Of a stretch of DNA of 47,196 bases, positions 18,586 through 27,366 are shown piece after piece (the first letter of the stretch is position 1; every line of letters begins with the position of its first letter). The notes beneath the pieces are model-generated. The model did not search any database. It worked only from the letters and a program-made list of their open reading frames with translations, and had not been told where the DNA came from. Both the position numbers and the translations under genes were made by a program. This stretch comes from an uncultured Opitutaceae bacterium (GTDB lineage: Bacteria; Verrucomicrobiota; Verrucomicrobiia; Opitutales; Opitutaceae): positions 1 through 47,196 of the forward strand of contig CALAOT010000033.1 of assembly GCA_937889545.1 (NCBI GenBank), given 5' to 3'.

Positions 18586-21500
18586 CTAGGCCGCAAGCAC
18601 GCGCTTGGAGCGGTGGCCTGCGATCGCGACGCAACAAAGGCCAAGGCCGAGCAGCAACAGCGTTGAACCCCTGTCCGGGACCGGGGGGGGGCCGATTGAC
18701 GCATTGAATTCGAGGTCCACCTGGCCGGGATTGTAGACAACCGTCCATTCGGAGGCATCCGAGCCCGTGACGCCGCTGAATGCGCCCAACTTGGCGCCGG
18801 AATAGTTGATCAATTCGAATTCCTCGTTATTGGCCGGAACAAAGCCCCCCAGGAGGCTGATATCAACGGTGCCGCCCAGGTCGATATTACCTGTGACGGA
18901 GAGCTGTCCATGGTCGAGGGAGCCTATTCCCTCATCCAGTGTGCCGTCGCTCTCCTGCGTGAAATTGCCGACTTCGGACAGCGTTGCAGGGCTCAAGACG
19001 AGATCTCCTAGAACGACCTTGCCGTCATTCGTCACGTCGCCGGTTATCGTTCCGATACCCGACAAGGTGCCGAGGGGACCCACATCGACCGATGGGGAGT
19101 TGAGGGCGCCGTCCACCTGCACGAGCCCGCCATTTTCCGCCACGGCGGATGCGTCGAGGGTTCCGCCCCCATGGATGATCGTGCTGCCGCCATTCTGGGC
19201 GTAGGTGATGGGCATTACCTGAAGCGTGCTTCCCGAGGATACCTTCACCATGCCGTCATTCGTAAATCCGCCCGTGCCATTTATGATGAGGGTCTGTCCA
19301 GGGGCGTTCGCCAGGATTGTGCCGCCCGATGCGTTAACCACCGAAAGGCCGCCGTTGCCGATTGTTCCCGTGCCCTGGATCGTGCTTTCGTTGGTCAGCG
19401 TGACGCCGCCCGCCTGCTGCTGGATGATGGCCTGGCCGGCTCCCGAGCCGCTGTAGGCAAGGCTCACCGTGCCGGAGCCCTGCAGGGTGGTGTCGCCATT
19501 CAGGCCGAGAACGCCGTTCGAGCCGCCCCCACCGGTGATCTGAATGTTGCCGTTGTTGTTGACCGTGCCGATGAGGTCGGTCGTTGTATCCGGGCCGGCC
19601 GTAAAGGTGGAGCCCGCGCTCAGAGTGATCGCGCCTTTGGTGCTCCCGTCCAGGGTGATTAGATTGCCCGTGGGCACTACGAGCGAGCCCCCGCCGAGGC
19701 TGGTCAGCGTCCCGCCCTGGATCGTGGCATCGTTGACGAATTGCACCGTCGAGCTCGCTCCGTTGACCTCGATCGTCCCGCCGGCGTTATCGATGGTCGA
19801 GCTGCTGAGGGCCAGGGTCCCGCCGTTCGACGCCTCGAGGGTTCCGCCGGTGTTGGTCAATCCGCCGCCGGCGTTCACGGTCAGGGACAGGCCGCTCACG
19901 TTGGCGTCGATCGTTCCCCCCGGGGAGTTGACGACCGTCAGGCCGCCGTTGCCGATTATTCCTGTGCCCTGGATCGTGCTTTTGTTGGTCAGCGTGACGC
20001 CGCCCGCCTGCTGCTGGATGATGGCCTGGCCGGCTCCCGAGCCGCTGTAGGCGAGGCTCACCGTGCCGGAGCCCTGCAGGGTGGTGTCGCCATTGAGACC
20101 GAGAAAGCTGTTCGCGCCGCCGCCGCCGGTGATCTGGATGTTGCCGTTGTTGTTGACCGTGCCGATGAGGTCGGTCGTTGTAGCCAGGCCGGCAGTAAGG
20201 GTGGAGCCCGTGCTCAGGGTGATCGCGCCTTCGGTGCTCCCGTCCAGCGTGATTTGATTGCCCAAAGGCACAACGAGCGAGCCGCCGCCGAGGCTGGTCA
20301 GCGTCCCGCCTTCGATCGTGGTATTATTGACGAATTGCACCGCCGAGGTCGGTCCGCTGACCTTGATCGTCCCGCCGGCGTTATCGATGGTTGAGCTGCT
20401 GAGGGCCAGGATTCCGCCGTTGGTCGCCTCGAGGGTTCCGCCGGTGTTGGTCAATCCGCCGCCGGCGTTCACGGTCAGGTACAGGCCGCTCACGTTGGCG
20501 TCGATTGTTCCCCCCGGGGCGTTGACGACCGTCAGGCCGCCGTTGCCGATGACTCCCGTGCCCTGAATCAGCCCCTCGTTGGTCAGCGTGAGTCCGCCGG
20601 CCTCCTGCTGGATGATGGCGGTGCCGGCCCCGGAGCCGTCGTAGGCCATCGTCACGGTGCCGCCCTTAAGGGTGGTGTCGGTGAGCAATCCCAGAAACCC
20701 GTTCGCACCGCTGCCGCCGGTGATCGCGAAGGTGCCGTTATTGATGATCGTGCCCTCGATGTCGGTGAAGGTGCCCGTGGCCCCAGTCAAGGTGCCGTTG
20801 AGGGTCAAGCCGCCGCTGACAGTGCCATTAAGAATGGAAAAGCCCTCGGTCTGCAGCGTCCCGCCGGAGTTGTTCAGGGTCCCTCCGTTCACTGTGGCGT
20901 CCGTCAGATCGACGGTGCTTCCGCTGCCCGCCGTGATATTGGCTCCGGTGTTGTTTACCGTGATGGAATTGATATCGAGTGTGGCGCCGCCGGTGGCCTC
21001 GAGCAGCCCCGCATTGGTCAGTCCGCCGCCGCCGCTCAACGTCAATGCCAGGCCCGAAACGTTGGCGTCGATCGTGGCACCCGAGGCGTTGACGACCGTC
21101 AGGCCGCCGTTGCCGATGACTCCCGTGCCCTGAATCAGCCCCTCGTTGGTCAGCGTGAGTCCGCCGGCCTCCTGCTGGATGATGGCGGTGCCGGCCCCGG
21201 AGCCGTCGTAGGCCATCGTCACGGTGCCGCCCTTAAGGGTGGTGTCGGCGAGCAAACCCAGAAACCCGTTCGCACCGCTGCCGCCGGTGATCGCGAATGT
21301 GCCGTTATTGATGATCGTGCCCTCGATGTCGGTGAAGGTGCCCGTGGCCCCGATGTAGGTGCCGTTGAGGGTCAAGCCGCCGCTGACCGTGCCATTGAGA
21401 ATGGACGCGCCCTCGGTCTGCAGCGTCCCGCCAGAATTGTTCAGGGTCCCTCCGTTCACCGTGGCGTTCGTAAGATCGACGGTGCTTCCGCTGCCCGCCG

Positions 21501-22767
21501 TGATATTGGATCCGGTGTTGGTTACCGTGATGGAATTGATATCGAGCGTGCCGCCGCCGGTGGCCTCGAGCAGCCCCGCATTGGTCACTCCGCCGCCGGC
21601 GTTCAACGTCAATGTCTGGCCCGAAGCGTTGGCGTCGATCGTGTCGCCCGAGGCGTTGACGACCGTCAGGCCGCCGTAACCGATGACTCCCGTGCCCTGG
21701 ATCAGCCCCTCATTGGTCAGAGTCAGGCCTCCGGCGTTCTGCAGGATGTAGGCGGTGCCGGCCCCGGAGCCGTTGTAGGCCATCGTCACGGTACCGCCCT
21801 GCAGGGTGGTGTTGCTGAGCAAACCCAGAAACCCGTTCGCACCGCTGCCGCCGGTGATCGCGAAGGTGCCGTTATTGATGATCGTGCCTTCGATGTCGGT
21901 GGTGGTGCCCGTGCCCCCGGTGTAGGTGCCGTTGAGGGTCAAGCCGCCGCTGACGGTGCCATTGAGAATGGACGTGCCCACAGTCTGCAGCGTCCCGCCG
22001 GAGTTATTCAGGGTCCCCCCGTTCACCGTGACGTTCGTAAGATCGACGGTGCTTCCGCTACCCGCCATGATATTGCCTCCGATGTTGGAAACCGTGATGG
22101 CGTTGATATCGAGCGTGCCGGCCCCGCTGGCCCCAAGCAGCCCCGCATTGGTCACTCCGCCGGAGGCGTTCAACGTCAATGTCTGGCCCGACACGTTGGC
22201 GTTGATCGTGCCGCCCGAGGCGTTGTCGACCGTCAGACCGCCGTAGCCGATGACTCCCGCGCCCTGGATCGTGCTTTGGTTGGTCAGGGTCACGCCTCCG
22301 GCGTTCTGCACGAGGTAGGCGCCGCCGGCCCCGGAACCGCTGTAGCTGAGAGACAGCACGCCGGCTCCCGTCAAGGTCGCGCTGTTACTGAGGCCAAGGA
22401 ACCCGTTCGCACCGCCGCCCCCGGTCACGCTTATCGCGCCGTTGTTCGATATGAGGCTGCCAAACACGTTGAGGGTTGCGCCCAGCTCCACGTTGAGCGT
22501 GTCGAACGAACCGATCGTCAGGTTCGCCGTGTCACCGGTTGCGCCTAGCCCGAGATCAACGATGCTCGGTGTGCCGCTCGTACCGTTTGTGACGAACGCG
22601 TTCGTGGCGCTGTTTGGAACGCCGCTGCTCCAGTTAGCCGAAGTCGAGAAGTCGCCGCTGCCCACGGTCACCCAGTCTGTCTGTGCTTGGGCCGCAGCTG
22701 AAAGAAACAGCATCGGAAGGAGCAAAGCGAATCGACGAGGGGCATTTGAGGCGAGTGAAGATTTCAT
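18586..22767 (-). CDS. Giant secreted beta-helix repeat protein with VPDSG-CTERM-like tail
   Basis: A 1393-aa surface or secreted protein. It has a signal peptide (RRFALLLPMLFLSAAAQA), then about 1200 residues of Gly/Thr/Asn-rich repeats (GGLTLTNEGLIQGTGVIGNG, TIINNGTFAITGGSGANGFL) of the kind that forms right-handed beta-helices in autotransporter-like adhesins. Repeat modules are 189 and 198 residues long. The C terminus has VPDRGSTLLLLGLGLCCVAI followed by basic residues: the VPDSG-CTERM type of exosortase-dependent sorting signal, with Arg instead of Ser. No beta-barrel domain is present, so it is not a classical autotransporter. The start at 22767 fits the signal peptide; the frame is open to 22896. 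A role in adhesion or matrix is inferred. Confidence 0.88.
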   Translation of the reverse strand: MKSSLASNAPRRFALLLPMLFLSAAAQAQTDWVTVGSGDFSTSANWSSGVPNSATNAFVTNGTSGTPSIVDLGLGATGDTANLTIGSFDTLNVELGATLNVFGSLISNNGAISVTGGGGANGFLGLSNSATLTGAGVLSLSYSGSGAGGAYLVQNAGGVTLTNQSTIQGAGVIGYGGLTVDNASGGTINANVSGQTLTLNASGGVTNAGLLGASGAGTLDINAITVSNIGGNIMAGSGSTVDLTNVTVNGGTLNNSGGTLQTVGTSILNGTVSGGLTLNGTYTGGTGTTTDIEGTIINNGTFAITGGSGANGFLGLLSNTTLQGGTVTMAYNGSGAGTAYILQNAGGLTLTNEGLIQGTGVIGYGGLTVVNASGDTIDANASGQTLTLNAGGGVTNAGLLEATGGGTLDINSITVTNTGSNITAGSGSTVDLTNATVNGGTLNNSGGTLQTEGASILNGTVSGGLTLNGTYIGATGTFTDIEGTIINNGTFAITGGSGANGFLGLLADTTLKGGTVTMAYDGSGAGTAIIQQEAGGLTLTNEGLIQGTGVIGNGGLTVVNASGATIDANVSGLALTLSGGGGLTNAGLLEATGGATLDINSITVNNTGANITAGSGSTVDLTDATVNGGTLNNSGGTLQTEGFSILNGTVSGGLTLNGTLTGATGTFTDIEGTIINNGTFAITGGSGANGFLGLLTDTTLKGGTVTMAYDGSGAGTAIIQQEAGGLTLTNEGLIQGTGVIGNGGLTVVNAPGGTIDANVSGLYLTVNAGGGLTNTGGTLEATNGGILALSSSTIDNAGGTIKVSGPTSAVQFVNNTTIEGGTLTSLGGGSLVVPLGNQITLDGSTEGAITLSTGSTLTAGLATTTDLIGTVNNNGNIQITGGGGANSFLGLNGDTTLQGSGTVSLAYSGSGAGQAIIQQQAGGVTLTNKSTIQGTGIIGNGGLTVVNSPGGTIDANVSGLSLTVNAGGGLTNTGGTLEASNGGTLALSSSTIDNAGGTIEVNGASSTVQFVNDATIQGGTLTSLGGGSLVVPTGNLITLDGSTKGAITLSAGSTFTAGPDTTTDLIGTVNNNGNIQITGGGGSNGVLGLNGDTTLQGSGTVSLAYSGSGAGQAIIQQQAGGVTLTNESTIQGTGTIGNGGLSVVNASGGTILANAPGQTLIINGTGGFTNDGMVKVSSGSTLQVMPITYAQNGGSTIIHGGGTLDASAVAENGGLVQVDGALNSPSVDVGPLGTLSGIGTITGDVTNDGKVVLGDLVLSPATLSEVGNFTQESDGTLDEGIGSLDHGQLSVTGNIDLGGTVDISLLGGFVPANNEEFELINYSGAKLGAFSGVTGSDASEWTVVYNPGQVDLEFNASIGPPPVPDRGSTLLLLGLGLCCVAIAGHRSKRVLAA
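19393..22287. repeat. Intragenic tandem repeats, 594-bp and 567-bp units
   Basis: The anchor GGTCAG within the repeat falls at 19393, 19987, 20581, 21148, 21715 and 22282. The first two spacings are exactly 594 bp (198 codons) and the next three exactly 567 bp (189 codons), so there are two related subtypes in blocks. Long stretches are nearly identical between neighbours, for example 20577-20690 and 21144-21257. All differences keep the reading frame. Confidence 0.9.
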
Positions 22768-23496
22768 CTTATTCAAGACTCTAAAGGGTAACAATTTAGG
22801 CCTGTGCGACCGAACACCGGGCAGGAAGGCTATATTATAAGCAGAGCCTGTGCCGTCAGGAAGTAATCTGCGTTTCAAAGCTGAAATCGTGGTCACAACG
22901 TTTCCCTTGCAACGGCTTATGTGCCCTAAATAGCTATGACCTAAATTCTTGGGAGTATAGTAGCCCTCGCGAATATGTATGGATTTCCGACGCTTTGGGC
23001 GTGGGTGTTACCTTTCGTGCGAATTCATTCATCATTGATCATTGATTAATAATGGCTTACAATCTTCGCTAATATAAGAGAGCGAGTCGTCAGTTAATCC
23101 TACACATTTTGCAGGACTTCAGTGATTTGCTGTAGGAGGGTTAAGCGATGTTCGTTTGAGTGGCCTGCCTTGGGTCGGCTCATTTGATTAGGTGGCCAAG
23201 ATTCATGGCGAATTCCCAACTCCAGTTTCTTGGGCATGGGTGCGGCGGGATGTTTGAGGGCGCTTGCTGGCTGTAATCGGCATAATGAAGGGCGATTGCC
23301 GCCTCAAGATTCTCACTCTTCTGGCTGAACGCATTGACCAACTCAGACGCCTTCCGGCCATGCATACGACGCGGTTGGTGAGCAATGTGCCCGGGCTTCT
23401 TCCTCCGGCTTATCGCGCTGCCCCGTCCTGCTTGCTCGGTGTCATCGTTGGGTCATTTCTTGGAGCCCAATCCGTGTCCGTCAAACCGGACCAACC
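22768..23496. other. Gene-poor AT-rich gap before copy C
   Basis: No convincing gene. A 61-residue frame on the minus strand (23180-23365, containing KASELVNAFSQKSENLEAAI) has a natural composition but no ribosome-binding site and no recognised family. The area just upstream of the adhesin start (22780-23100) is AT-rich and probably holds its promoter, but I cannot place -35/-10 boxes with confidence. Confidence 0.4.
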
Positions 23497-23567
23497 TCAT
23501 ACCGATCTGCCAAGTGATTCTAAAATTTCAGCACCTGGTTCGAGCCCAGTAGCGTCCACCATCTCCA
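23497..23567 (+). repeat. tRNA-Val-derived att-like repeat, copy C
   Basis: The GTGCGC pair is not preserved, but CCAAGTGATTCTAAAATTTCAGC is followed by 33 bases (23535-23567) identical to the tRNA-Val 3' end plus the six bases TCTCCA after the CCA. Identity running past the tRNA gene shows that the shared core includes a little downstream DNA. Confidence 0.85.
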
Positions 23568-23639
23568 TTTCATGAAGGCGCGACACTTTTCGTAAGGGCA
23601 CTTTTTGGGCCCGAAATGAAAGAGGGAGGCCTTTTGAGA

Positions 23640-23685
23640 CACTATCCTGGACTCTCATTCGAGGCCTCCAGCGATTGCGAATGGG
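23640..23685 (+). repeat. Short sequence shared with the tRNA-Leu element (212-257)
   Basis: GGACTCTCATT followed by GA, CCAG and GATTG is shared with about three quarters identity over some 45 bases with the region 212-257, just inside the tRNA-Leu duplicate. Both copies can be read as peptides containing Y-x-G-L-S-F-E. Each lies between a tRNA-derived att-like site and the first gene of its interval. Confidence 0.45.
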
Positions 23686-23780
23686 TAGGAACGCATTACA
23701 AGTACCGGCATGTTAAGACCCCATAGCAAAGGAAAGGCGCATAGTCTATTATGTGCGCCGGTCCATTACCCCCAATCACT

Positions 23781-24059
23781 ATGGAGTTCTTATCCCCAAA
23801 CTGGCGGCCCTACTACGAGATTCGTTCAAATACCGAAGCTGTCTTTGCTTCATCTTTGAGTAGTTTCTCGCTTTCCACGCTCGAGATCGCCAGCAACCCC
23901 GACATGGCGGGTTTCGTACTGACCGAGCGAAAACAGCCTGATTTGTGGCGTTGGGCGACTGTCAGCGTCGAGGGAACAATTGTCGATGAGGGTTGGGAGC
24001 CTACGCAAGCGGATGCCAAGAGATCTGCGATAGACGCGTTACGATACGTCATGGCCTAA
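23781..24059 (+). CDS. Small hypothetical protein
   Basis: A 92-aa soluble protein starting MEFLSPNWRPYYEIRSNTEA, with FVLTERKQPDLWRWATVSVE and a C-terminal helix AKRSAIDALRYVM. It has neither a signal peptide nor a membrane segment. The ATG at 23781 is preferred; an upstream start at 23751 adds ten poorly protein-like residues. No family recognised. It is the first of three genes between att-like copies C and D, all on the plus strand. Confidence 0.65.
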   Translation: MEFLSPNWRPYYEIRSNTEAVFASSLSSFSLSTLEIASNPDMAGFVLTERKQPDLWRWATVSVEGTIVDEGWEPTQADAKRSAIDALRYVMA

Positions 24060-24383
24060 CAATGGCCGAATTCAGAGGCTTGAATTGTTGAAGAACATTC
24101 AGACTCAAGGGGATCGGGCCGACCACTTTTCAGTGGACTGCTTCGGCGCATAGGTGGGTGACTTGAGCGCCGCGCTGGACCTCAACGTGGGCTTGCCTCG
24201 ATAAAGTGGACACCAATTCTGTTGGACGACCTGGCCCGTGCCGGCGACACTACCGGCATGCGAAAGACCTAACAGGTCAAGTATGTTCAAGCTGACTAGA
24301 CGTAATCGTAAGGACACTATTGCATGCTTGAATGCTGGCCTGCCCACTAGTGCGGGCTGTCCTTGGAAGTAGGCAATCTCAGT
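24060..24383. other. Intergenic stretch with possible insertion-sequence scar
   Basis: No gene is supported in these 324 bp. CTCGATAAAGTGGACACCAA at 24197-24216 resembles the outer ends of some IS3-type insertion sequences, from memory only, and may be a solo end. No transposase fragment is readable nearby. Confidence 0.25.
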
Positions 24384-25211
24384 ATGCGGATATCTGGATT
24401 CGGCCATGCTCTGTTCGGAATCGCAGTGGCAGGCCTCGCCATACTCAGTTTAGTCTACGGCAACTTTGCGCCAATATTGGAGCCGTTTCCTGCTTTGCTT
24501 CCCTGGCCGGAAGTTTGGGCATATGGACCGGGGGCGATCTTGCTGGCTGCAGGCGCCGGCTTGTTCTTTGCGCGCACAGCTTTGGTAAGCGCGCTGATTA
24601 TCGGAGTGTACGAATCGGTCTGGGCCGTGGCACGCGCGCGCCCCGTTTTGCTCAAGCCTCTGATCATCGGCTCCTGGTACGGTTTTAGCGAAGCCCTGGG
24701 GCCACTGCTTGGCGCATGGATTCTCTACGCTGTGCTACGCCGCCAATATGACCCGCCCGCGGTGACTGTGATGACCGGCGACCGCGCGCTACACGTGGCG
24801 CGAGTTCTTTTCGGCGCGGCTTGCGTGGTGTACGGCGCCGCGCATTTCGCCTACGCAACGTATACGGCGGCAATGGTACCGGCGTGGCTTCCCGGCCGGA
24901 CGGGACTCGCGTATCTTACCGGAGCCTGTCACGCTGCCGCGGGCTTCGGCCTTCTCGTTGGGGTTCTTCCCCGCTTGGCGGCGACACTGGAAGCCATAAT
25001 GATGAGTCTTTTTGGTGTCTTGGTCTGGTTACCGAGTTTTTTCGCGCAGCCCGTGCCTGAATGGGCGCCTTCAGCGCAAATTCAATGTTCGGAGACATTC
25101 GTGACCTTCTTGCTGGCGGCGTCGGCATGGATCGTCGCCGCATCGCTGCGAAGCACCCCGTGGGGTTTCGCGCCGACTGTACCCGACGATTCGGCGGCGC
25201 CGGTCAAGTAG
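24384..25211 (+). CDS. DoxX-like multi-pass membrane protein
   Basis: A 275-aa inner-membrane protein with about seven to eight hydrophobic helices, for example ALFGIAVAGLAILSLVYG, AYGPGAILLAAGAGLFFA, GAACVVYGAAHFAYATYTAA, and YLTGACHAAAGFGLLVGVLP. The second half repeats the layout of the first and resembles DoxX/DoxD-type proteins (G..C..AAGFGLL). Function is unknown; DoxX relatives take part in thiol/redox or quinone-linked processes. ATG 24384 starts directly before the first helix; a TTG at 24363 is possible. The esterase gene follows on the same strand. Confidence 0.75.
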   Translation: MRISGFGHALFGIAVAGLAILSLVYGNFAPILEPFPALLPWPEVWAYGPGAILLAAGAGLFFARTALVSALIIGVYESVWAVARARPVLLKPLIIGSWYGFSEALGPLLGAWILYAVLRRQYDPPAVTVMTGDRALHVARVLFGAACVVYGAAHFAYATYTAAMVPAWLPGRTGLAYLTGACHAAAGFGLLVGVLPRLAATLEAIMMSLFGVLVWLPSFFAQPVPEWAPSAQIQCSETFVTFLLAASAWIVAASLRSTPWGFAPTVPDDSAAPVK

Positions 25212-25340
25212 TTTGGCGTGAGCGCGCAGGTGACTTCGCCGTGCGCCGTCGCTTTGGGGTCAACATCGGCGCCGACGCTCGAATGTCAGCTTTGCGGGGA
25301 GCATTCCAATGTGGCGAAGGACCGCTTCGGGCCGGGAACG

Positions 25341-26945
25341 ATGAATGCCTCAAATAAAACGGTTTTCAAAGTCGAAGGAAGTATATCACCTCTGGAGCAT
25401 CTCGTGCATCTTCCATTCCGGCCGTCCTTTCTCTCCATTAGTCTCCTTTGCACACTCGCAGCTTCTACACCAGGAGTGTCCCAGGGCTCTGCAACGCCGA
25501 CGCCTTTCACGTTCACAGCCGATCAGGATCGCCAGAACATGATGGATCAGTTGGGCATCACGGCGCTTCGCCCAGGGCCAAGCGGGAACGAAAATGCGCC
25601 CAACCATGCCAATTACGATGAATCGCTGGCCAATCCTATTCCGAACATTCCCGACCCCCTAACGATGAATGACGGCCGGAAGGTAACATCGGCGAACGTG
25701 TGGTGGGCGCAGCGCATGCCGGAACTCGTCGAAGCATTTTCGAAGTATGTCTTCGGGCGCGTTCCGGACAGCACGCCTAAAGTGACTTGGACCGTGACGG
25801 CAGCGGATCATGAAATGATCGGATTCACACCTGTCATTGCCAAAGATATCGTAGGCGATGTTGATAACTCTTTCTATCCGGCGATCAACGTTCGCATTCA
25901 CATGACGCTGGTGACACCTTCAAATGCGAAAGGGCCGGTGCCAGTGCTGATGATGTTCGGCCGCGCCGGGTTCCCTGCTCCGCACGAGCCATCCGGTGAG
26001 GAGTTCGACCAGATCAACGCCGCATGGAAGGCTCTGTTGGTGCGGCAGGACCCTTTGCTCAAGGAGGTATTCGCGCAGCATCCAGCATGGCAGCCGGTAA
26101 AGGCGACACCCTTTCAGTTTCCCCAGCTGAATGAGGACGGTGACCCGCCCAATACCTGGCAACTGGCCGCCGCAGGCTGGGGCTTCGTCCTATTCGATCC
26201 AGCCAGCGTTCAGGCCGATGACGGCGCGGGCCTTACCCGCGGCATCATCGGATTGGTGAACAAAGGGCAGCCGCGCAAGCCGGAGGACTGGGGGGCATTG
26301 CGGGCATGGGCATGGGGCGCAGGCCGCGGACTCGATTACCTCGAGACCGATCCGGCCGTCGATGCGAAACACGTCGGAATTGAAGGCGTCTCCCGATTCG
26401 GCAAGGCCGCCCTCGTCACAATGGCCTTCGATCAGCGATTTGCCATGGTCCTGGTAGGATCGTCAGGCAAGGGCGGGGCCACCTTACTGCGCCGCAACTT
26501 CGGCGAGGCCGTGGAGAGCCTGACAGGAGGCGAGTATTACTGGATGGCAGGAAATTTCATGAAGTACGGCGCCTCTCAAGCGGCGTTTGGAAGCATGAGT
26601 CCCGGCGACATCCCGGCCGATTCCAATGAACTCATTGCTCTCTGTGCTCCCCGCCTCACCTTCATCAGCTACGGAAATCCAGAGAAGGGCGATGCCCGGT
26701 GGCTCGACCACGAGGGGAGCTTCATGGCCACTGTGGATGCAGGCCGTGTATTTACACTGCTGGGGGCCAAAGGACTCGATGTGGAAGGCGGCTACCGGAC
26801 TGCTAAGATGCCTCCGGTCAACGAGGGTCATCTCGGTGGACAGCTCGCGTGGCGCCAACATGACGGCGGCCACACAGATGCCCCGAACATGAAGTGGTTC
26901 CTCAAATGGACCGACAGATTCATCGGCAACGCACCGCCACAATAA
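25341..26945 (+). CDS. Secreted glucuronoyl-esterase-like (CE15) hydrolase
   Basis: A 534-aa exported alpha/beta hydrolase. The nucleophile motif GVSRFGKA (Ser351) matches the G-x-S-R-x-G-K signature of carbohydrate esterase family 15, the oxyanion-site region VGSSGKGGATLLRRNFGE follows, and the catalytic His is predicted as His511 in HDGGHTDAPN. CE15 enzymes cleave ester bonds between lignin and glucuronic acid of xylan; CE15 enzymes are well known from Opitutus terrae. The signal peptide is SFLSISLLCTLAASTPGVSQ after an extended N terminus; an upstream GTG at 25218 is possible. It probably works outside the cytoplasm in plant-biomass use. It is the last gene before copy D. Confidence 0.88.
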   Translation: MNASNKTVFKVEGSISPLEHLVHLPFRPSFLSISLLCTLAASTPGVSQGSATPTPFTFTADQDRQNMMDQLGITALRPGPSGNENAPNHANYDESLANPIPNIPDPLTMNDGRKVTSANVWWAQRMPELVEAFSKYVFGRVPDSTPKVTWTVTAADHEMIGFTPVIAKDIVGDVDNSFYPAINVRIHMTLVTPSNAKGPVPVLMMFGRAGFPAPHEPSGEEFDQINAAWKALLVRQDPLLKEVFAQHPAWQPVKATPFQFPQLNEDGDPPNTWQLAAAGWGFVLFDPASVQADDGAGLTRGIIGLVNKGQPRKPEDWGALRAWAWGAGRGLDYLETDPAVDAKHVGIEGVSRFGKAALVTMAFDQRFAMVLVGSSGKGGATLLRRNFGEAVESLTGGEYYWMAGNFMKYGASQAAFGSMSPGDIPADSNELIALCAPRLTFISYGNPEKGDARWLDHEGSFMATVDAGRVFTLLGAKGLDVEGGYRTAKMPPVNEGHLGGQLAWRQHDGGHTDAPNMKWFLKWTDRFIGNAPPQ

Positions 26946-27191
26946 CCGAGGGCGTGAGTGGGGCTTTCACACCAGCGAATAACTAACACTCCCACTGGCT
27001 CGATAGGCGGAGGGGTTGGAAGCGCCGGCGAAGATCCGAAGCACATTGCGGGAGCCGAAGCCTTCTAATTGAGCATCTCGGCAGACGCCGATCCAGTTGT
27101 CATCCCTTATCAGACCCTTCGACCTGAAAGCTGATTCAACTCGGAGGAGTCTTATTGCAACGTCCAGCGAATCTTGCGCCTACGTACCCAC

Positions 27192-27304
27192 CGAAATACG
27201 GTGCGCAATTTGGTGCGCTTTCCTATTTCCTGCTTTTGGACCGACTGATCGACCAAGTGATTCCAGAATCTCAGCTACTGGTTCGAGCCCAGTTTGCCGC
27301 CACC
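27192..27304 (+). repeat. tRNA-Val-derived att-like repeat, copy D
   Basis: Hexamers GTGCGC at 27201 and 27213, the full conserved middle, and the tRNA T arm ACTGGTTCGAGCCCAGT (27277-27293) without mismatch, followed by TTGCCGCCACC in place of AGCGTCCACCA. Thus the T arm is intact and the acceptor strand has begun to diverge. The remainder of the 421-bp gap (26946-27366) shows no gene. Confidence 0.85.
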
Positions 27305-27366
27305 TTAGCGCTCTGTGTCTCGATGTCGGCCCGTCTTTGTGGCAGGGGCTGTTTAAGTCATTCAGA

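Noticed and set aside
19393..22287. CRISPR-like regular repeats
   Set aside because: Spacing of 567/594 bp and an uninterrupted reading frame show protein-coding tandem repeats, not a CRISPR array.
23180..23365. 61-residue minus-strand frame with natural composition
   Set aside because: No ribosome-binding site, no recognised family and a location in decayed DNA; support is too weak for a gene call.
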